From positions 1 to 64,000 of the forward strand of contig JAPTHN010000089.1 of assembly GCA_026936325.1 (NCBI GenBank): a stretch of DNA of 64,000 bases. The letters are read 5' to 3'. Origin of the DNA: Platynereis dumerilii. Lineage: Eukaryota > Annelida > Polychaeta > Phyllodocida > Nereididae. This document shows, in pieces, positions 41,301 to 56,300 of this stretch (the first letter of the stretch is position 1; each line of letters starts with the position of its first letter). The notes beneath the pieces are model-generated. The model ran no database searches. It worked only from the letters and a program-made list of their open reading frames with translations, and was not told where the DNA came from. The position numbers and the translations under genes are program-made.

Positions 41301-44300
41301 GAAAAATACTATTATCCCATTGGATGGTAAATGTGGCAGTGTTTGGCAGTGCATTTTAATGTAAGATCTTAATCTCCGCTTCTTGGGGATGCTCCGATAC
41401 CACTACTCCCTTCTGGTCTGATACCAAAGTTGGCATTTTGATGCTGATTCCTCTGATACTAATACCGAGCAGTGCCTCTAAACTGATACTGCTTCTTGTG
41501 CTGATACCGAACCTTGGAATCGCTAACGGAACATCTCTACCGCTACTTATGCAGTTTTGATTTAGACAGTTGCATAAAATTTAGAAAGTAGTATATATAT
41601 ACATATATATATGTAGAAAACAAAGCAAGTATATCATTGAATTATAAAAGTGGTATTTGGGGCCAATGTCAAGATATACATTTACATACATTAGGTCCTG
41701 AATAATGTTTCATAAAACACCCTATGAAAACCAGTGCTGTACAAAGAATGGAAATTTTCATGATACTGTGAAATTTCAACACCTTAGAAAAAAGTTGTTA
41801 CACTATATTTGTCTTTGGAAAAAGGGTGAGCACCAAAACGAAAATGAGCCATGCTATTTTGGTTCAAGCTAACATTTTACTGGTGCTCTGACAAAGATAT
41901 CAAAGATCATCAATTTCTATCTGGAGCAAGATGGTCCAGGTAGGAATTTTCTTTAAAAACTGTTTCATTAAATTTTTGATGACCTTAGAGGTTGCTACCT
42001 GTTGAAATCATTGCCAGTCAAAATGGAGGGAGGAAGTATGCATAGGTAATTAGATATAGGCCTATCAAATGCCATCTATAATGTTACTATCGCAAAATCA
42101 AAATTATGGTCACGTCTGCTTCGATGAATGACAGATTTTACAACCATCTGATTTTTAAGGATTTTTCCTATAACTTTTTGTAGCATTTTGTATTTTTTTC
42201 AATAATTAAGGGAAATCCCAAATTCATTCAGTTCTATTTTTGGCACAATTCAGAAGGAGGGTGTAGAATGTACGTGCCCTAATGCCAATTTATCTATGCA
42301 TAAAAATAAAAAAAACATATTGTATTTTTTTTACTACATTGGAATAATATTGGAATACAATACAATAGTCAGAATTTAACATATGATCAATATTGAACCA
42401 AATGGAATTGGCAAACATAATAAGTCAGGGGAGTGGTTAGCAAATACCCCAATCGCCCTCTCATCCCAAATGTCAACTGTTTTATCAAATACCTTATCAG
42501 CTAAGCCCCACCATCACCAAATGTGTCACCAATTGAGTAGAAATTCGCAGAAGTGCATTAATCACTATTTGATAGACTTCTCAATAGTGGCCAAATGTGG
42601 TGAAAGAGCCATGAAAGCATGAAAAGCAAATGCAGCTGGACCCATATGAATTGTATAAGGCAGCCCAATCAATATCTTTTATTTAAATAATCTCAAAAGG
42701 TAGCAATTTAGCATTTTAAAAGACAGTCTGGACAGGTATCAAATTTTCAGGTTTTTGCCTCATTAGGCAAATTGATTTTGACCTTACTTTAAATAAATAT
42801 TCTAAATATTATTATAATAGTATATCCTCTGTTTCCATGTAATTCTAAACTATAAATAGCTTAATTTCAATAATGTGACCAATGTCATTTCATCAGGATG
42901 ATCGAAATTGACTGTAGCTGAACTTGGACATGCTTTAAAAAAAATGATACTCAAGGATAACCAATGATTTTCAATACATTCAAACACTGATGGAGACCAC
43001 AGCTTCTGACATGTGTAGAAGGTAGATCTCCTATAGTAGTGTACACTCAAGAGCTGGCTCGTATGTTCTGAGCTAATTTAATTAGCAACGACAAAGATAA
43101 GTTGTTTTGTTTTTTAACTTTGGCCAACACAAAAAGGTCTTTTTTCCCAGGCCCTGAGTTTCTTCAGCTGAAGTCCCTCTATTCCCTCCTTCTGTTTCTC
43201 CCCTCCAAAAAACAAAAACAGCCATCTTGTATGTCTCACTGGGTAAGTGTGTATCTTGTCAGCTCCTAGTTTTTGTTTTGGCATTTCCCAAATACTTCCC
43301 TCCATTAAAAACACAAAGGTTCATGTATATGACAGAGAGTTGCTAATAAGGCCCTATAAGGCCCATTCTACTTTTTGAGTACCAACAAAAAGGCTGTAAA
43401 AAAAGTTGAGGGGCCAGATTTCACCTTTCAGGGCATAAACTGAGATGCCTTTGTATTGTATATCCGTCCTCGGATCATATATATAAATATACAAAAAGGC
43501 ATGTTTGTGGAAATAAACAAGAGGCAAAAAAATCTTTAGGTATCAAATCAAATGCATGGAGTAGAGCAAAAATGACAAGAAAGAAACCCAATATCCAGGA
43601 GTCTCCGGGATAACTTCTGAGCTTTTATGGAAACACAAGACTCATTGGCCATTGGCCAAGATGTTAAAGCATGAATGCCTGATTTTGGTGTTCACCAAAG
43701 CAGTTTATGTGGAGAAAAAAAAAGAAGTCGTTTTTGACCATTTGAAGCAATCGTCAATGTGGAAGGTTTAAAAATTGATCAGATTTTGATTGTGTTTCTA
43801 GTCTCAGTATAGCAACAGAGCATTGATTCTTACCCAAAAGTCAAAGGCTTCTTCCCTGAAGAGATAGTGATCAGAACATATATCATTTGACTTGATATAG
43901 CAAGACCTATTTTCAAGGGGTATTCCAAAGTCTTGGCAAAATCAAAGGATCTGTCTCCAATAAGACTCTTGAGCATTTCATAAAACTTGAATGTTCTTTT
44001 ATTTGCCTAACTTGAATGTTTCTTTGCGAAACTTTCCATAGACACATGTTGGTGATTGTTGAGTTGTGACAAACAATGAGATTCTGCGTGTGTATCACCT
44101 TGCCTGCTTCATGTCAAATTACATCTTAAGAAAATATACAAAAGATCAAAGACAAAAAATATTACAATGTTGGTTTATAGCCATTGTTTTAGAATGTAGG
44201 GGTCAATTGTAAACAAGCTTCTGTATTCGGTTTCACTGCTCCAAGAACTGCAGCTTTTTAGCTCTAGCTCTTTTGGAACCTTTTTGCTGGTGGGTAGGGT

Positions 44301-47300
44301 TCCACTGTTTATACAAGTGCAGCTCTGATGACAGGAGGGTGACACTGCCTGCATACATTTAACCCTTGGTATATATTGTATACATAGAGAGACTGGTAAA
44401 AATTAATTTAAAAAATACAGAAGAAAATAAAACGATACACATGACAAATTTAATTTGATATATGTACACACAGAAAGCTAAGGAAACTGGAAAAAGTGTA
44501 CAATGCATACAATACATACAGATCTAGGTTCAAGTGGTAAAAACTTGAGATGGTAACAGGGACTTTTTAATATAAACTTTGTGAAGTATCAAGACCAATA
44601 GTCATCAACCATACACAGAGGTTCAAGTGGAGAGGACTTGAGTCACAGAGATCTTCTTTTTCTTTAATGTGGAGCATCAAGAGTCACCAGTAAGGTCAAG
44701 CCTGCCTGTGCAGTAGTTCTAAGTAATTTAAGAGTGTCAATACAGCCTTCTCAACTAATTTGTTGCCACAAAAAAAGAAGCTATAAGAAACAGTGTGCAT
44801 TTTCCAACAGCCACACTGACAGATGTCCACTGAGTTGCTCCAAGGCCCTGGATCTGCACACTGGCGACACCTGTTGTCAACCGAGTGCATTTCTACCTTA
44901 GGACCCCTCTTATTTGTTCTTTTTGTTAATGACTTGCCAATGCATATTAATAATGGTCAATGTACAATGTATGCAGACGATACAGTTATCCACACCAGTA
45001 GTGATAATGTTGCCAATGTAAATGATGAACTAAATGATATTCTAATTCATGTTAGTCAGTGGTATAAAGCAAACAAGTTAGTTCTCAATGTCAATAAATC
45101 CAATGCTATGTTAATTACAAATTCTCAACTCAATGATGACTTTATTATAAATCTCAATGGTGCTAGGTTAGAAAATGTTAAATGTACGAAGTATCTCGGC
45201 GTTATGGTAGACGATCGGTTGAGGTTTGATGTACACGTAAATGAATTAGTAAAAAGAATATCTGTAAAGTTGTCATGGTTATGTAGACTCAGACATATTG
45301 TACCAAAATCTGTTCTAATCTTAACTTATAAGTCCTACGTTCAGCCCATATTTGATTATGCTTGTACAGTATGGGGCTGCAGTAATGTCAATATTAATAC
45401 AATACAAAGGTTACAAAACAGAGCAGCCAGGATCATTTGTGGCAATTTTGATATTATAAATGTAAGAGGTGAAGATCTTGTCAAGCAACTTAAATGGCAA
45501 AGTGTTTCTCAGCGAATTAACTATTTTCTAGCGACACAGATGTATAACTGTATATATGGTAACGCACCTGATAACTTATGTAATGCGATTGTCATGGCAT
45601 GTGAAACCAATAACTTAAATACAAGAAGTAATAACACAATGAATGTTCAAATTCCATTTTGTAGAACTAATGTTTTCAAGAAATCTTTTATATATAGGGG
45701 TTCTACTGTATGGAATGGTTTACCTGGTCAAATACAAGAGTCATTGTCAGTTGAAGCTTTTAAGACAAATGTTCGAAATGTTTTTAAATGATTTTATGTT
45801 ATCAATTTTACTATTTTTACATATTCATTGTTGGCTGGACCACATGAAAAACTGTTTTATCTGTGCAGATTGTGTTTATCCAGCTTGTAAATATATTCTT
45901 AAATAAATAAATAAAAATAAATGATAAGCTTCAAGTTTCTTTTTAATTTTTCCACTAAAATGTCTTAGGCCTATTTTTTCCTTTTCTAACCTGATAAGTT
46001 GGTCTTTTTGCAGCTGGCCAAGGAGATCTTTCATATCTGAACTTGATAAGCTGACCTCCTTGCGTCTCATTAGCACAGGCTTCCCATTCATCATCTTTTT
46101 AAATTTCAAAATTTTCTGATATATTTTTGTCTTTATGCTGTAAAGTTTTCCAGCCTATAAACAGTAAGAAGCCTTGAAGGACATACAAAATACATTTGTG
46201 TTTTGATTATCATCAAAATTCACCATGTACAATGTATCTTTCACCAATAACTCAAATGAACAGTATAATCGGCAATGTGTATCCAAATTTATGGCAGGCA
46301 AAGTTTGCAAAAAAAAAAAAAGTTTGAATTTTCTACAAAAATAAATATAATATATTCTTTCATCAAAGAAATGGTCATCCCAAGGCATAATCCTGTACAC
46401 CAAAGTAAGCTTTTTCTCAAGCACGATCCAGAATAGCTCAGAATAAATCAGAGTTTGTTGTGGACAATGATCACATCACTTGTTGACAGCCATCCTTGGT
46501 CTCTTTCTTTTATATTTCTGGTTTTTTTTTCGGCTCCTGTTGTTCACCTGTCAGCTCCAATTTGGGACAGGACTCAAAGTGATCACAGACCTTGAGCAAT
46601 GTTACAAACAAGCTGCTAAACCCAGAAGTCATTGATACAATGAAACTTTATCTTATACAATGTCTATCCAATCATTAGCTCACTCATTACAAGCATTAGT
46701 TTCCAACTTCTTCTTTCACTCAAGTCAGTCTTCTTCTTTTTCTTCTTTTACTCCCTCTTCTTCTTTCTTCTTCTCTTCTTTCTTCTTTCTTCTTCTTTCT
46801 TCTTCTTCTTCTTTCTTCTTCTTCCTTCTTCTTTTTCTTCTTCTTTTTCCTTCTTCTTCTTCCTTATTTTTCCTTCTTCTTTTTCCTTCTTCTTCTTCCT
46901 TATTTTTCCTTCTTGTTTTTCCTTCTTCTTTTTCCTTCTTCTTTTTCCTTCTTCTTTTTCCTTCTTCTTTTTCCTTCTTCTTTCTCCTTCTTTTTCCTTC
47001 TTCTTTTTCCTTCTTCTTTCTCCTTCTTTCTTCTTCCTTCTTCTTCCTTCTTCTTCCTTCTTCTTCCTTCTTCTTCCTTCTTCTTCCTTCTTCTTCCTTC
47101 TTCTTCCTTCTTATTCTTCCTTCTTTTTCTTTCTTCTTCCTTCTTCTTTCTTCTTCTTTTTTCTTATTTTTTCTTTCTTCTTCTTTATTCTTCGTTCTTC
47201 CTTCTTAATTTTTCTTTCTTATCAATCTTTCTTTCTTCTTTCTTCTCCTTTCTTCTTATTTTTCTTTCTTCTTCTTTATTCTACTTCTTCCTTCTTCTTC

Positions 47301-50300
47301 AACAGTTCCTCCTCAAAACTACTTCACTTGAATTGCTTTTCGAAATGCCTCTTTGCTGCAATTTGTTGAAGAGGTCAGAAGAGCAGATGAAGAGCAAGTC
47401 AAGAGCTACTTGAGCTCAAGAGGAGTGCATCAAGTAGTCTCCAGTAGACCTAACAGATCTAAGAAGACCTCTAAAAATTTGACAAAAATTTTGTCAACTT
47501 CTCAACTTTTCTTAACTTTTTGGGTCCTTGGAATTCATTCCAAGACCATTGTCGTCAGCTTCATTTCCTGTGAACTGGCAAAGTTGGTGTACTCACTAAA
47601 ACATTTCACAGACAGAATGACAACCCCAACAGATATGACTTTGTGATCAAGATGGTGCTGATGCACCCCTGGCTACAATATTGTGCTTATCAGTGCCCAA
47701 ATTTTCTTCTATTAAACATATTTCTTCTGAGCTGTCAGCACTTCACACAAAAACTGGTTTCTGTATACACACCAAGAGTTGGGCTGTGCTGCCCTCTTGT
47801 GCATAATCACAATATACAGCTTTCTTATACCTAACTTGATAGATTGTTGGTAGAATATTGAAGAGGCCCAACTTGTTGAAATAGACCAAGGACCCGATGC
47901 ATGCATTGCATGCTATTTTTCTTTCTGTCTGCAATGCATGTGCAGGCTTTTCCAGGATCAAGTACTCCCAAGTAGCAAGTATACCTGGTATACCTAGCAA
48001 GACCTACAGGCAGACCTCTAAAAATTAGACAAAACTTATGTCAACTTCTCAAATTTTTTTTTTCAATTTTTTTTCTTTCTACAGTGTCTAGAGCTTCACT
48101 GTAAAATCGGAGGCACTGATTCAGCTCAATTGATTGAGTGAGATGGTTGCACAAGTTGATTGAGCTAACATAGATTAATGTTTTAAGCATCATCCCAAGT
48201 CATACCATGACAAAATGGCCCATAACCTTTGCTAATTCATGTATACTTAATTAACTTAATCACAGTTTGAAATTGTTGCTTCTGTTTCACGCAGTTACAA
48301 ATTCAGAAATTGTTTATTGTTGAAAGGTGCTATCACAGTTCCGAAAATTCCATTGAATTAGGTATTTTCACAGTTCTGAAATGAAACTGTTTGAAAGTTT
48401 GCTTGTTTTACACTGTTTTTCTTAGTTGCCAGTAATCCTCTAAGTGTCCATAATCTGACTAAATCTGAATGCCAAATGCTTATGACCTAAATAAGCAACC
48501 AATCACAGAGGAGATTGAAAATAGCAGAAAGCCCTGTCCATTTTAGCAGGGCTTGTGTGGGGAGGATGGTTTTAAGCTGAGATAACCTAAAATACCGAGC
48601 TGAGATAGCTCAAAATACTAAGCTATGTTGACTAAGGTATTCAAGCTGAGAAAACTCAAAACAATGAGCTGTGTTGACTTACAGCTCAAAATATTGAGTT
48701 TTGTTGACTTATTGATCCAAGCTGACACAACGCCAAATTTTTAGCTGTGTTGACTTATGTTTAGTTGTTTTTCGTTTGTTTTTCGTTTATATTTGTGTGA
48801 CCTGTCTTATAAAGTTATTTATGAATATGGGCTGTAATCCCAAAATATTGTTTGATCTCTCAAGGGGATCCACCTGATCCAGTATGCTTCATTTTAGCAC
48901 ACCATGGACAAGCCCAAGATGCATTCAACAAAGACCATTGCATCACAAGGAGATTTAAAAATTAATTTCTTGTGAATAAATCCAATGGCCTATGGCTCAT
49001 CTCAGTTGGTCTACAGTGCTAGAAACCTATATTAGAACACACTCTGACTTCGAAATGTTGGTTGATGTGTGAAAGCATGCATCTAATTACTCCCACAAAT
49101 TAATTTAAGAGAGATAAAAATAAAAAAATAACCAGCAAAAGTGATGTGATACTCATTTTTTCTCTGGATACTGTAATATAAATGTTCTTTTTTCTTGTAA
49201 GTAAATAATTATTTAAAACTAAATGCAGTCTTATGAGAAGTGCTTGTTATAGATGGCGCTATATGTGGTATGAGTCTATTACTGAGATGTCAAGCTATCT
49301 GCAACAACTGAAGCTTTCATGTTTTCACAGCTTAATGTTATGATTCATTTGGACAACTTACAGCATTGAGCTATCATACCTTGACAACTTATAGGATTGA
49401 GCTATCATAGCTTGAAAATTATTAATATTCTCAGACAGCTCAAATTATTGCTTAAACACAATTTTCAAATTTTACAGTGTTCCAGGATTCAACTCATACC
49501 CCCTGAGGCATTGTATATATACATGTACATTGCCTTAGCTCTCAGTTATAAATATACCTTGTTCATTTTGAGAATGCAAAGTGTAAACTCACAAGCAACC
49601 TGGCCAGACCTTTGCTGTTGACCTTCGACTGTCCTTGAAACTTGAGACAGGTCTTCCCAGGGCTCAACATACAATGCTATGACCCAATCCCACATTAAGA
49701 CATGGATATGGCCTTGGCATCTACAAAATGCTTGTGACATGCAAGGTGGTGCATGCAAGGTGTCAACTCGTAACCAAGAAGGGCATGGGGCCAAAAAAAG
49801 AGGGGTAGGGCACAGAGAATAAAGGATATTTGAGCATGTTAAGTTATATTTGTGGGAATACCCAGTACAATGCTGAATATGGTAGATTGTTGTTGTTTAG
49901 AATACATATTTAGCAAGGACAACTCAAGGCAATCTTTGAACTACCAGATTGTTTATTGTGTATATTAGTTTGTTTACAATACCAAAGTTAAGCTTATATA
50001 TTTGGGTTTTCAAAGGTCAGCAAGTGGTAGCTCCCAGAATCACACAATCACGCTTGCATTTCCTTGTCTGCAGAATGTTTCACCTTTTATTTGTTTAATT
50101 AATCTGCTTTTGGGATTATCCATTCGTTTTCCTGCTTAGGAAAATTCCTAAGTCTTGGCAAAATCAAGGTATCAGTCTTCAATAAAACTCTGGCATATAA
50201 AAGCACATTAGAGTTTTTATAGAAAATGCTCAGAGTATATGCCAAAGTTGTATATTCTTTGCCCAACCCTCCTTTCTCAAGACACTACAGACACATGCTG

Positions 50301-53300
50301 GAGATTGTTGAGTTGTGACAAACAACAAGATTCCTCGTGTGTATCACATTGCCTGCTTTATGTCAAATTACATCTTAAGAAAATATACAAAAAATTAAAG
50401 ACAAAAAATAGCAAAATGTTGGTTTATAGCCATTGTTCAGAATGTTTGGTAATGTTTATCGGTAGGTGTGCCCTAAAAGATGGACTGAGCAATTTGCTTA
50501 AATTGGTGCTTCTTAAATTCAAATCTTCATCTTCGGTGGTCCTTCTTAAACACAATTATATGATTGCTGTTTACCATGGTAAAACCTGTGAACAGAAGCT
50601 CATCAAGTTGTAATCACTGTGAGAGTCGTCAGCAGCTATAAAGTTGCATGGGTGGCCAAAAAAAGACCATAAGGTACTCCATCCATCCTGTCGAACTTAC
50701 AAATTAACCTAACTTGACTATTTGTCCTTTTCAGATCTGGACAACCTTCTGGCGCCACCTGACGAGACCTACAACCCTTACAACCCATTCCCTGTCATGA
50801 TGCCCGTCTACCAGGGCCGAGTAGCAGTCATCCCCTGCAGACCGACCCATCCCAACACCAGAGTGAGGCTCTACAAGAGCAACAACCGGGTCTCTTTATC
50901 CGAGGACCTTACCTACGATCCAAAACGAGGCTTCAGCATCCTCTTTCCCAACACCTTCTACAGCGGCACATTCTCCTGTCGGTTGAGCTTCCGGAATCAC
51001 TCAGATGAGATCATGGTCGTCCTCAGCTATAAAGGTGGGTGGCAAAATAGAACCTTGAGGTACTCCATTGAGAAGTAGCAGCAAAGTAGTAGTAGTTGGT
51101 ATAGTTGTCCCATCTTTGTAAGACTGTTCTTTTTGAAATTGTTAAGGGGTAAGACTGTCCTTTCTGCAACCGTTAAGTTGTAAGACTGTTCTTTCTGCAA
51201 TTGTTAAGTGGTAAGACTGTTCTTTCTGCAATTGTTAAGTGGTAAGACTGTTTTCTGCAATTGTTAAGGGGTAAAGACTGTCCTTTCTGGAATTGTTAAG
51301 GGGGTAAGACTGTTCTTTCTGCAATTGTTGAGCAGTAAGACTGTTCTTCCCGTGATTGTTAAGTGGTAAGATTGTTCTTTCTGGGATTGTTGTGGGGTAT
51401 GACTGTTCCTTTGGCAATTGTTAAGGGGTAAGACTATTCTTTCTGCAATTGTTAAGGGGTAGGACTGTTCCTTTGGCAATTGTTAAGGGGTAAGACTATT
51501 CATTCTGCAATTGCTTAGTGGCAAGACTGTTCTTTTTGAAATTGTTAAGGGGTAAGACTATTCTTTCTGCAATTGTTAAGTGGCAAGACTGTTCTTTTGG
51601 CAATTGTTAAGGGATAAGACTGTCCTTTTGGCGCTTGTTATGGGTAAGACTATTCTTTCTGCAGTTGCTAAGCTGTATCTTGTATTTAGGGAAGTGTCTC
51701 TCTTTTGAGTCAATTTTCTGGAAGCAGGCTGAAGCTTAACGCGACTGTTACCTCAAGTTGGTCCTACAAATTTAGAGAGAATTTTAACAGGAAACCATTG
51801 TAGATGAAATATAAATAGACCAACAATTTTTAAATCACTGAAGAATTACATTCATGATCTATATAGCTGATAAAGTAAATATTATAACAGACATTTATAC
51901 AAATCTATATTTTGTTATATTGTTTTTAGTGAGCACAGCAGTTCCCCAACCAGAACTAGAAGCCAGCCATGACCACATCATGGTAGGAGAGAACCTCACC
52001 TTGAAGTGCCTGGTCAGGGTGGCCCCTGGGACCATAGTCCACATTGCATGGACTTACTCCTCCAAAGAGGTAAGCAATCAAGCTAGGAAATATCAATAAT
52101 GTTGTAGCAGTCATGTAGTTTTCAACTTCTTACCAGGGGCTTAAGTGGCACTGCACTAGTATGGTCTTGAATCTAAAAATGGCTCACTGTGCCCTGCAGC
52201 TCCTCTCTGATAGGCCTACCACCTAGTGTGAGTCTGAAGCACCCCAACATCTTATGTCTTTGCACTGGTTTGAATTTTTGACCGAGAGCACTAAGTATTG
52301 GATTTTGCAGAAAATAACAATCAGTCAGTTGTCTAGAAAAGAAAACAAGCAAAGAAGTAAAGACTTCATAAACTAAAATAGATATTCATACTTTTTTGAG
52401 AATATGACCCAATATATTGAAAATTATGTATATTAAGTTGCATATAATAAAGGCCAATACACTTCCCTACTATTTTATAATATAATCAATTAAGTGATGT
52501 ATTGAAGCACCATAGGAATACAATAATGAATCATCTTACTAATTTCTTCCTTGTCTCTTCCTTTTCAGACATCTGGAAGGATCAGAACGACGGAGCCGCA
52601 GAAGAGATCCCAGGACGCCAACGGCTACCACTACACAGAAGTGGGCAGCGAACTGACCATCAAGGGGGTCATCCAGTCGGACGAAGGAGTCTATAGATGT
52701 ACGGTGACCAACCATGATGGGAAGAATAACTTTGCAGAGGAGAGCATTTATATTCACAGTAAGTTTAGTTGGTAATAGAGCTGCAGTGTTGTGTGCCTTC
52801 TTTTTATGTCGATCCAACATATAAAGCCATTCTTCCATCATAAGGATTACAAAAGTGATTGGACTTAAATGAAATAATAACAAGCATCCTCGGATACAAT
52901 GGCTGGTTAATCCTATGGGAAAGTAGAAGGTGTGATTTGCAGCATGCGAGAGCGTCTGAGGCAAAAAATATGAGTGTAGGAACAGTGGAACTGGAGGTTG
53001 AGGTATAGTAGGGTGATGTCTGCGTGAACTAGATTCTCTTGACGTGAGGGTATAGCAATGAAGTATAGGTGCAACTTGCTGCAGTGAGCATTGCGCAAGT
53101 GTTTGAGTAGAGCGTGACAGCAGACACTAGTGTCTAACAGAGTCGCTGCCCATATAGAGCTATGGGCCGACAAATTCATAATGTGGAATACTTGTACCAA
53201 ATTTCATAACTCTAAAATAAGCGGAATATTAAGGTCACAAATGGACAGTTCAAGAATGACAAAAGATGGCTGCCAGAAAGGCCTACATCTTGAATTTATC

Positions 53301-56300
53301 GTCATGTTCCCAATCAATACCCACAGGCGTACACCTGAACCAAATTTTATATCTTAAGTGAAATATTAAGGTCACATTTGGCAGTCCAGGAATGAAGAAA
53401 GATGGCTGCTAAAATGCACGCTATCTCAGTTGTCTCGACAGGTAGGCTACTCATTCTTCTGCTTTCACCCCTAGCATATAACTAGCAAAACTAGCAAAAA
53501 AAATTTTTTTTTGCGAGGACACCCCCCGACGTGACCCCCCCCCCCCGGACTTGTAAAATATAAAATTTTAAAATTACCTCCTTCCGAGGAGAGCCCCAGC
53601 CTAGAAATATAACTAGCAAAAATAAAAATTTTTGCAAGTACCCCCCCCGGATGTGACTACCCCCCGGGCCTTGTATAGAATATAAAATTTAATACCTCCC
53701 GAGGTGACCCCAGCCTATCTAGCAGAAATAAACTTTTTTTTTTTTTGCTAGTACTCCCCCCCCCCGAGGTGACCCCCTCGGGACTTGTAAAATCCTAAAT
53801 TTTTTTAATTACCTCCCTCCGAGGTGACCAACCTAGAAACATAACTAGCAAAAAAAAAAATTTCTGCAAGCTCCCACCGGATGTGACCCCCCCCTGGGCC
53901 TTGTATAGAATATAAAATTTAATACCTCCCCGAGGTGACCCCAGCCGAGCAATATATCTAGCAGAAAAAAAAAATTTTTTTTGCAAGTATCCCCCCCGAG
54001 GTGACCCCCCTCGGGACTTGTAAAATCCAAAATTTTTTAATTACCACCCTCCGAGGTGACCCCTAGCCTAAATATATAATCAGCAAAAAAAATTATTTCT
54101 GCAAGTACCCCCCTGGAAATGTCCTCCCCCCCCCTCGGGCCTTGCACAGAATATAGAATTTAATACCTCCCCCGAGGTGACCCCAGCCTGGCAATATAAC
54201 AGGCAGAATTTTTTTTTTTTGCGAGTACCCCCCCCCCGAGGTGACCCCCCTCAGGACTTGTAAAATCTAAAAATTTTTAAATTACCTCCCTCAGAGGTGA
54301 CCCCAAGCCTAGAGATATCACTAGCAAAAAAAAAAAATTTCTGCGAGTACCCCCCCGATTTGACCCCCCCGGGGCCTTGTATAGAATTTAAAATTTAATA
54401 CCTCCCCCTAGGTGACCCAAGTCTGGCAATATAACAGGCAGAAAAATTTTTTTTTGCAAGTACCCCCCCCGAGGTGACCCCCCTCGGGACTTTTAAAATC
54501 TAAAATTTTTAAAATTACCTCCCTCCGAGGTGACCCCCAGCCTAGAAGTATAACTAGCAAAAAAAATAATTTCTGCAAGTACCCCCCTGGATGTGTCCTC
54601 CCCCCCCCGGGGCCTTGCACAGAATATAGAATTTAATACCTCCCCCGAGGTGACCCCAGCCTGGCAATATAACAGGCAGAAAATTTTTTTTTTTTGCGAG
54701 TAACCCCCCCCCCCCGAGGTGACCCCCCTCGGGACTTGTAAAATCTAAAAATTTTTAAATTACCTCCCTCAGAGGTGACCCCAAGCCTAGAGATATCACT
54801 AGCAAAAAAAAAATTTCTGCGAGTACCCCCCCGGATGTGACCCCCCCCGGGGCCTTGTATAGAATATAAAATTTAATACCTCCCCCGAGGTGACCCAAGT
54901 CTGGCAATATAACAGGCAGAAAATTTTTTTTTGCGAGTACCCCCCCCGAGGTGACCCCCCCTCGGACTTGTAAAATCTAAATTTTTTAATTACCTCCATC
55001 CAAGGTGACCCCCAGCTTAGAAGTATAACTAGCACAAAAAATAATTTCTGCAAGTACCCCCCTGGATGTGTCCTCCCCCCCCCAGGCCTTGCATTCTACA
55101 TGTCTCCCTATTGGCTGAAATGGCCACTCCCACCAAGTCCCTCATTCTCATTGGCTCTAAATGGCCACACCCCCAAAAATTAAAAAATTTTAAGTACTGC
55201 CACAGTTTCAACCGAACAACTGTCAACCCATTACACCTTGCCTAATGCTGTCAAATTAGCCAACTAAGATTGCTTCTAACCAGCAATTACCATAAAAAAA
55301 AACTCAACGCATGATGGCCAAAAATGCATACCTGTCATTATGCGCCACACCTCCAAATATCGACCACACCCCCAAAACCCATTATTAAAAAGGCTAGAGA
55401 ATTCTCCAGCCAAAAATGGACAAAAAGATTGCTTTCTTAAACTTTTAGACCATTCTTGGTCACTGTAATCCTGATGGAAAAGTCTCTCACAGATGGCTGT
55501 AAAACACAAGCTAAAAAAAAACACCAAATTATTAGCAAACCCAAAAAGTCAAAATTGTAGATCTTTGCTAGCAAAAACTGTGCAGAGGTGGCTATTTTAA
55601 GTAATCTTCTGGAAATACATGTACAAGTGACTGAGTTTGGCTGTTTGAGAAAATATCCTAACTTTACTTAAAATGTCACTGCCTGTAAGATACAGAATAA
55701 CCAGACAAAAACTGATACTCCCAATGCTTCCAAATAAAAAGTCATTTTGGTATTTTCCAGATGAAACATTTGCCCAGCTACAAGCCTCTGATGAAATCAT
55801 GGAAGCTGAACTTGGTCAAACGGAAGTTTGGTTGACGGTGAATGTCTTCGCTTATCCAAGTCCTCGACTGATTTGGTTCAAGGACGGTGTTCCCATCAGT
55901 CCCCAAGACCGCCATTATGTAATGAAGTAAGTGGATTATTTTATCGAATTTACAATATTATATTATATGTTATACTGTGACCTTGCTATGGGATATGGAA
56001 TATATTCCATATCCCATAAAGCAAGGTCACTGTATAATATTTATATCCTTTGACAATGGTCAAGATAATTTTCTAAATCTGATAACAAGCTAAGCAATGC
56101 TGCTTGGTGAAACTTTTTCATTGACAATATGTATTTCCATGGCTGACAGCTTCCAGATATGATAATGTGATTGTGTCAGGACCTATTGCATGTTGATGAA
56201 AATTAAATTTGCTAAATTTTGATGTCAGTAAATAAATGCTGCTCCTAATAGAAGTGGAGCTGTGCAATGCTGCATAATGCTTGTCATGAAATCCCAGAGT

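Noticed and set aside
45876-46109. Minus-strand ORF, charged and helix-like (KPVLMRRKEVSL region)
   Set aside because: It looks somewhat protein-like but has no recognised family or partner exons, and it overlaps the LINE tail. It may be an exon fragment, but I could not support it.
46660-47413. Long Ser/Phe/Leu-rich open frames
   Set aside because: They are translations of the TTC/TTTTCC microsatellite, and all frames stay open because the repeat has no stop codons.
43913-50450. LTR retrotransposon bounded by the 300-bp direct repeats
   Set aside because: The RT between them is a non-LTR type (YADDT, CR1/jockey-like) with its own tail. The repeats lack TG...CA ends, and no primer-binding site or integrase was seen.
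53795-55053. Repeated minus-strand ORFs with GGG(H/T)CRNFFF-type peptides
   Set aside because: They are the 235-bp satellite read in one frame, repeated with the unit.
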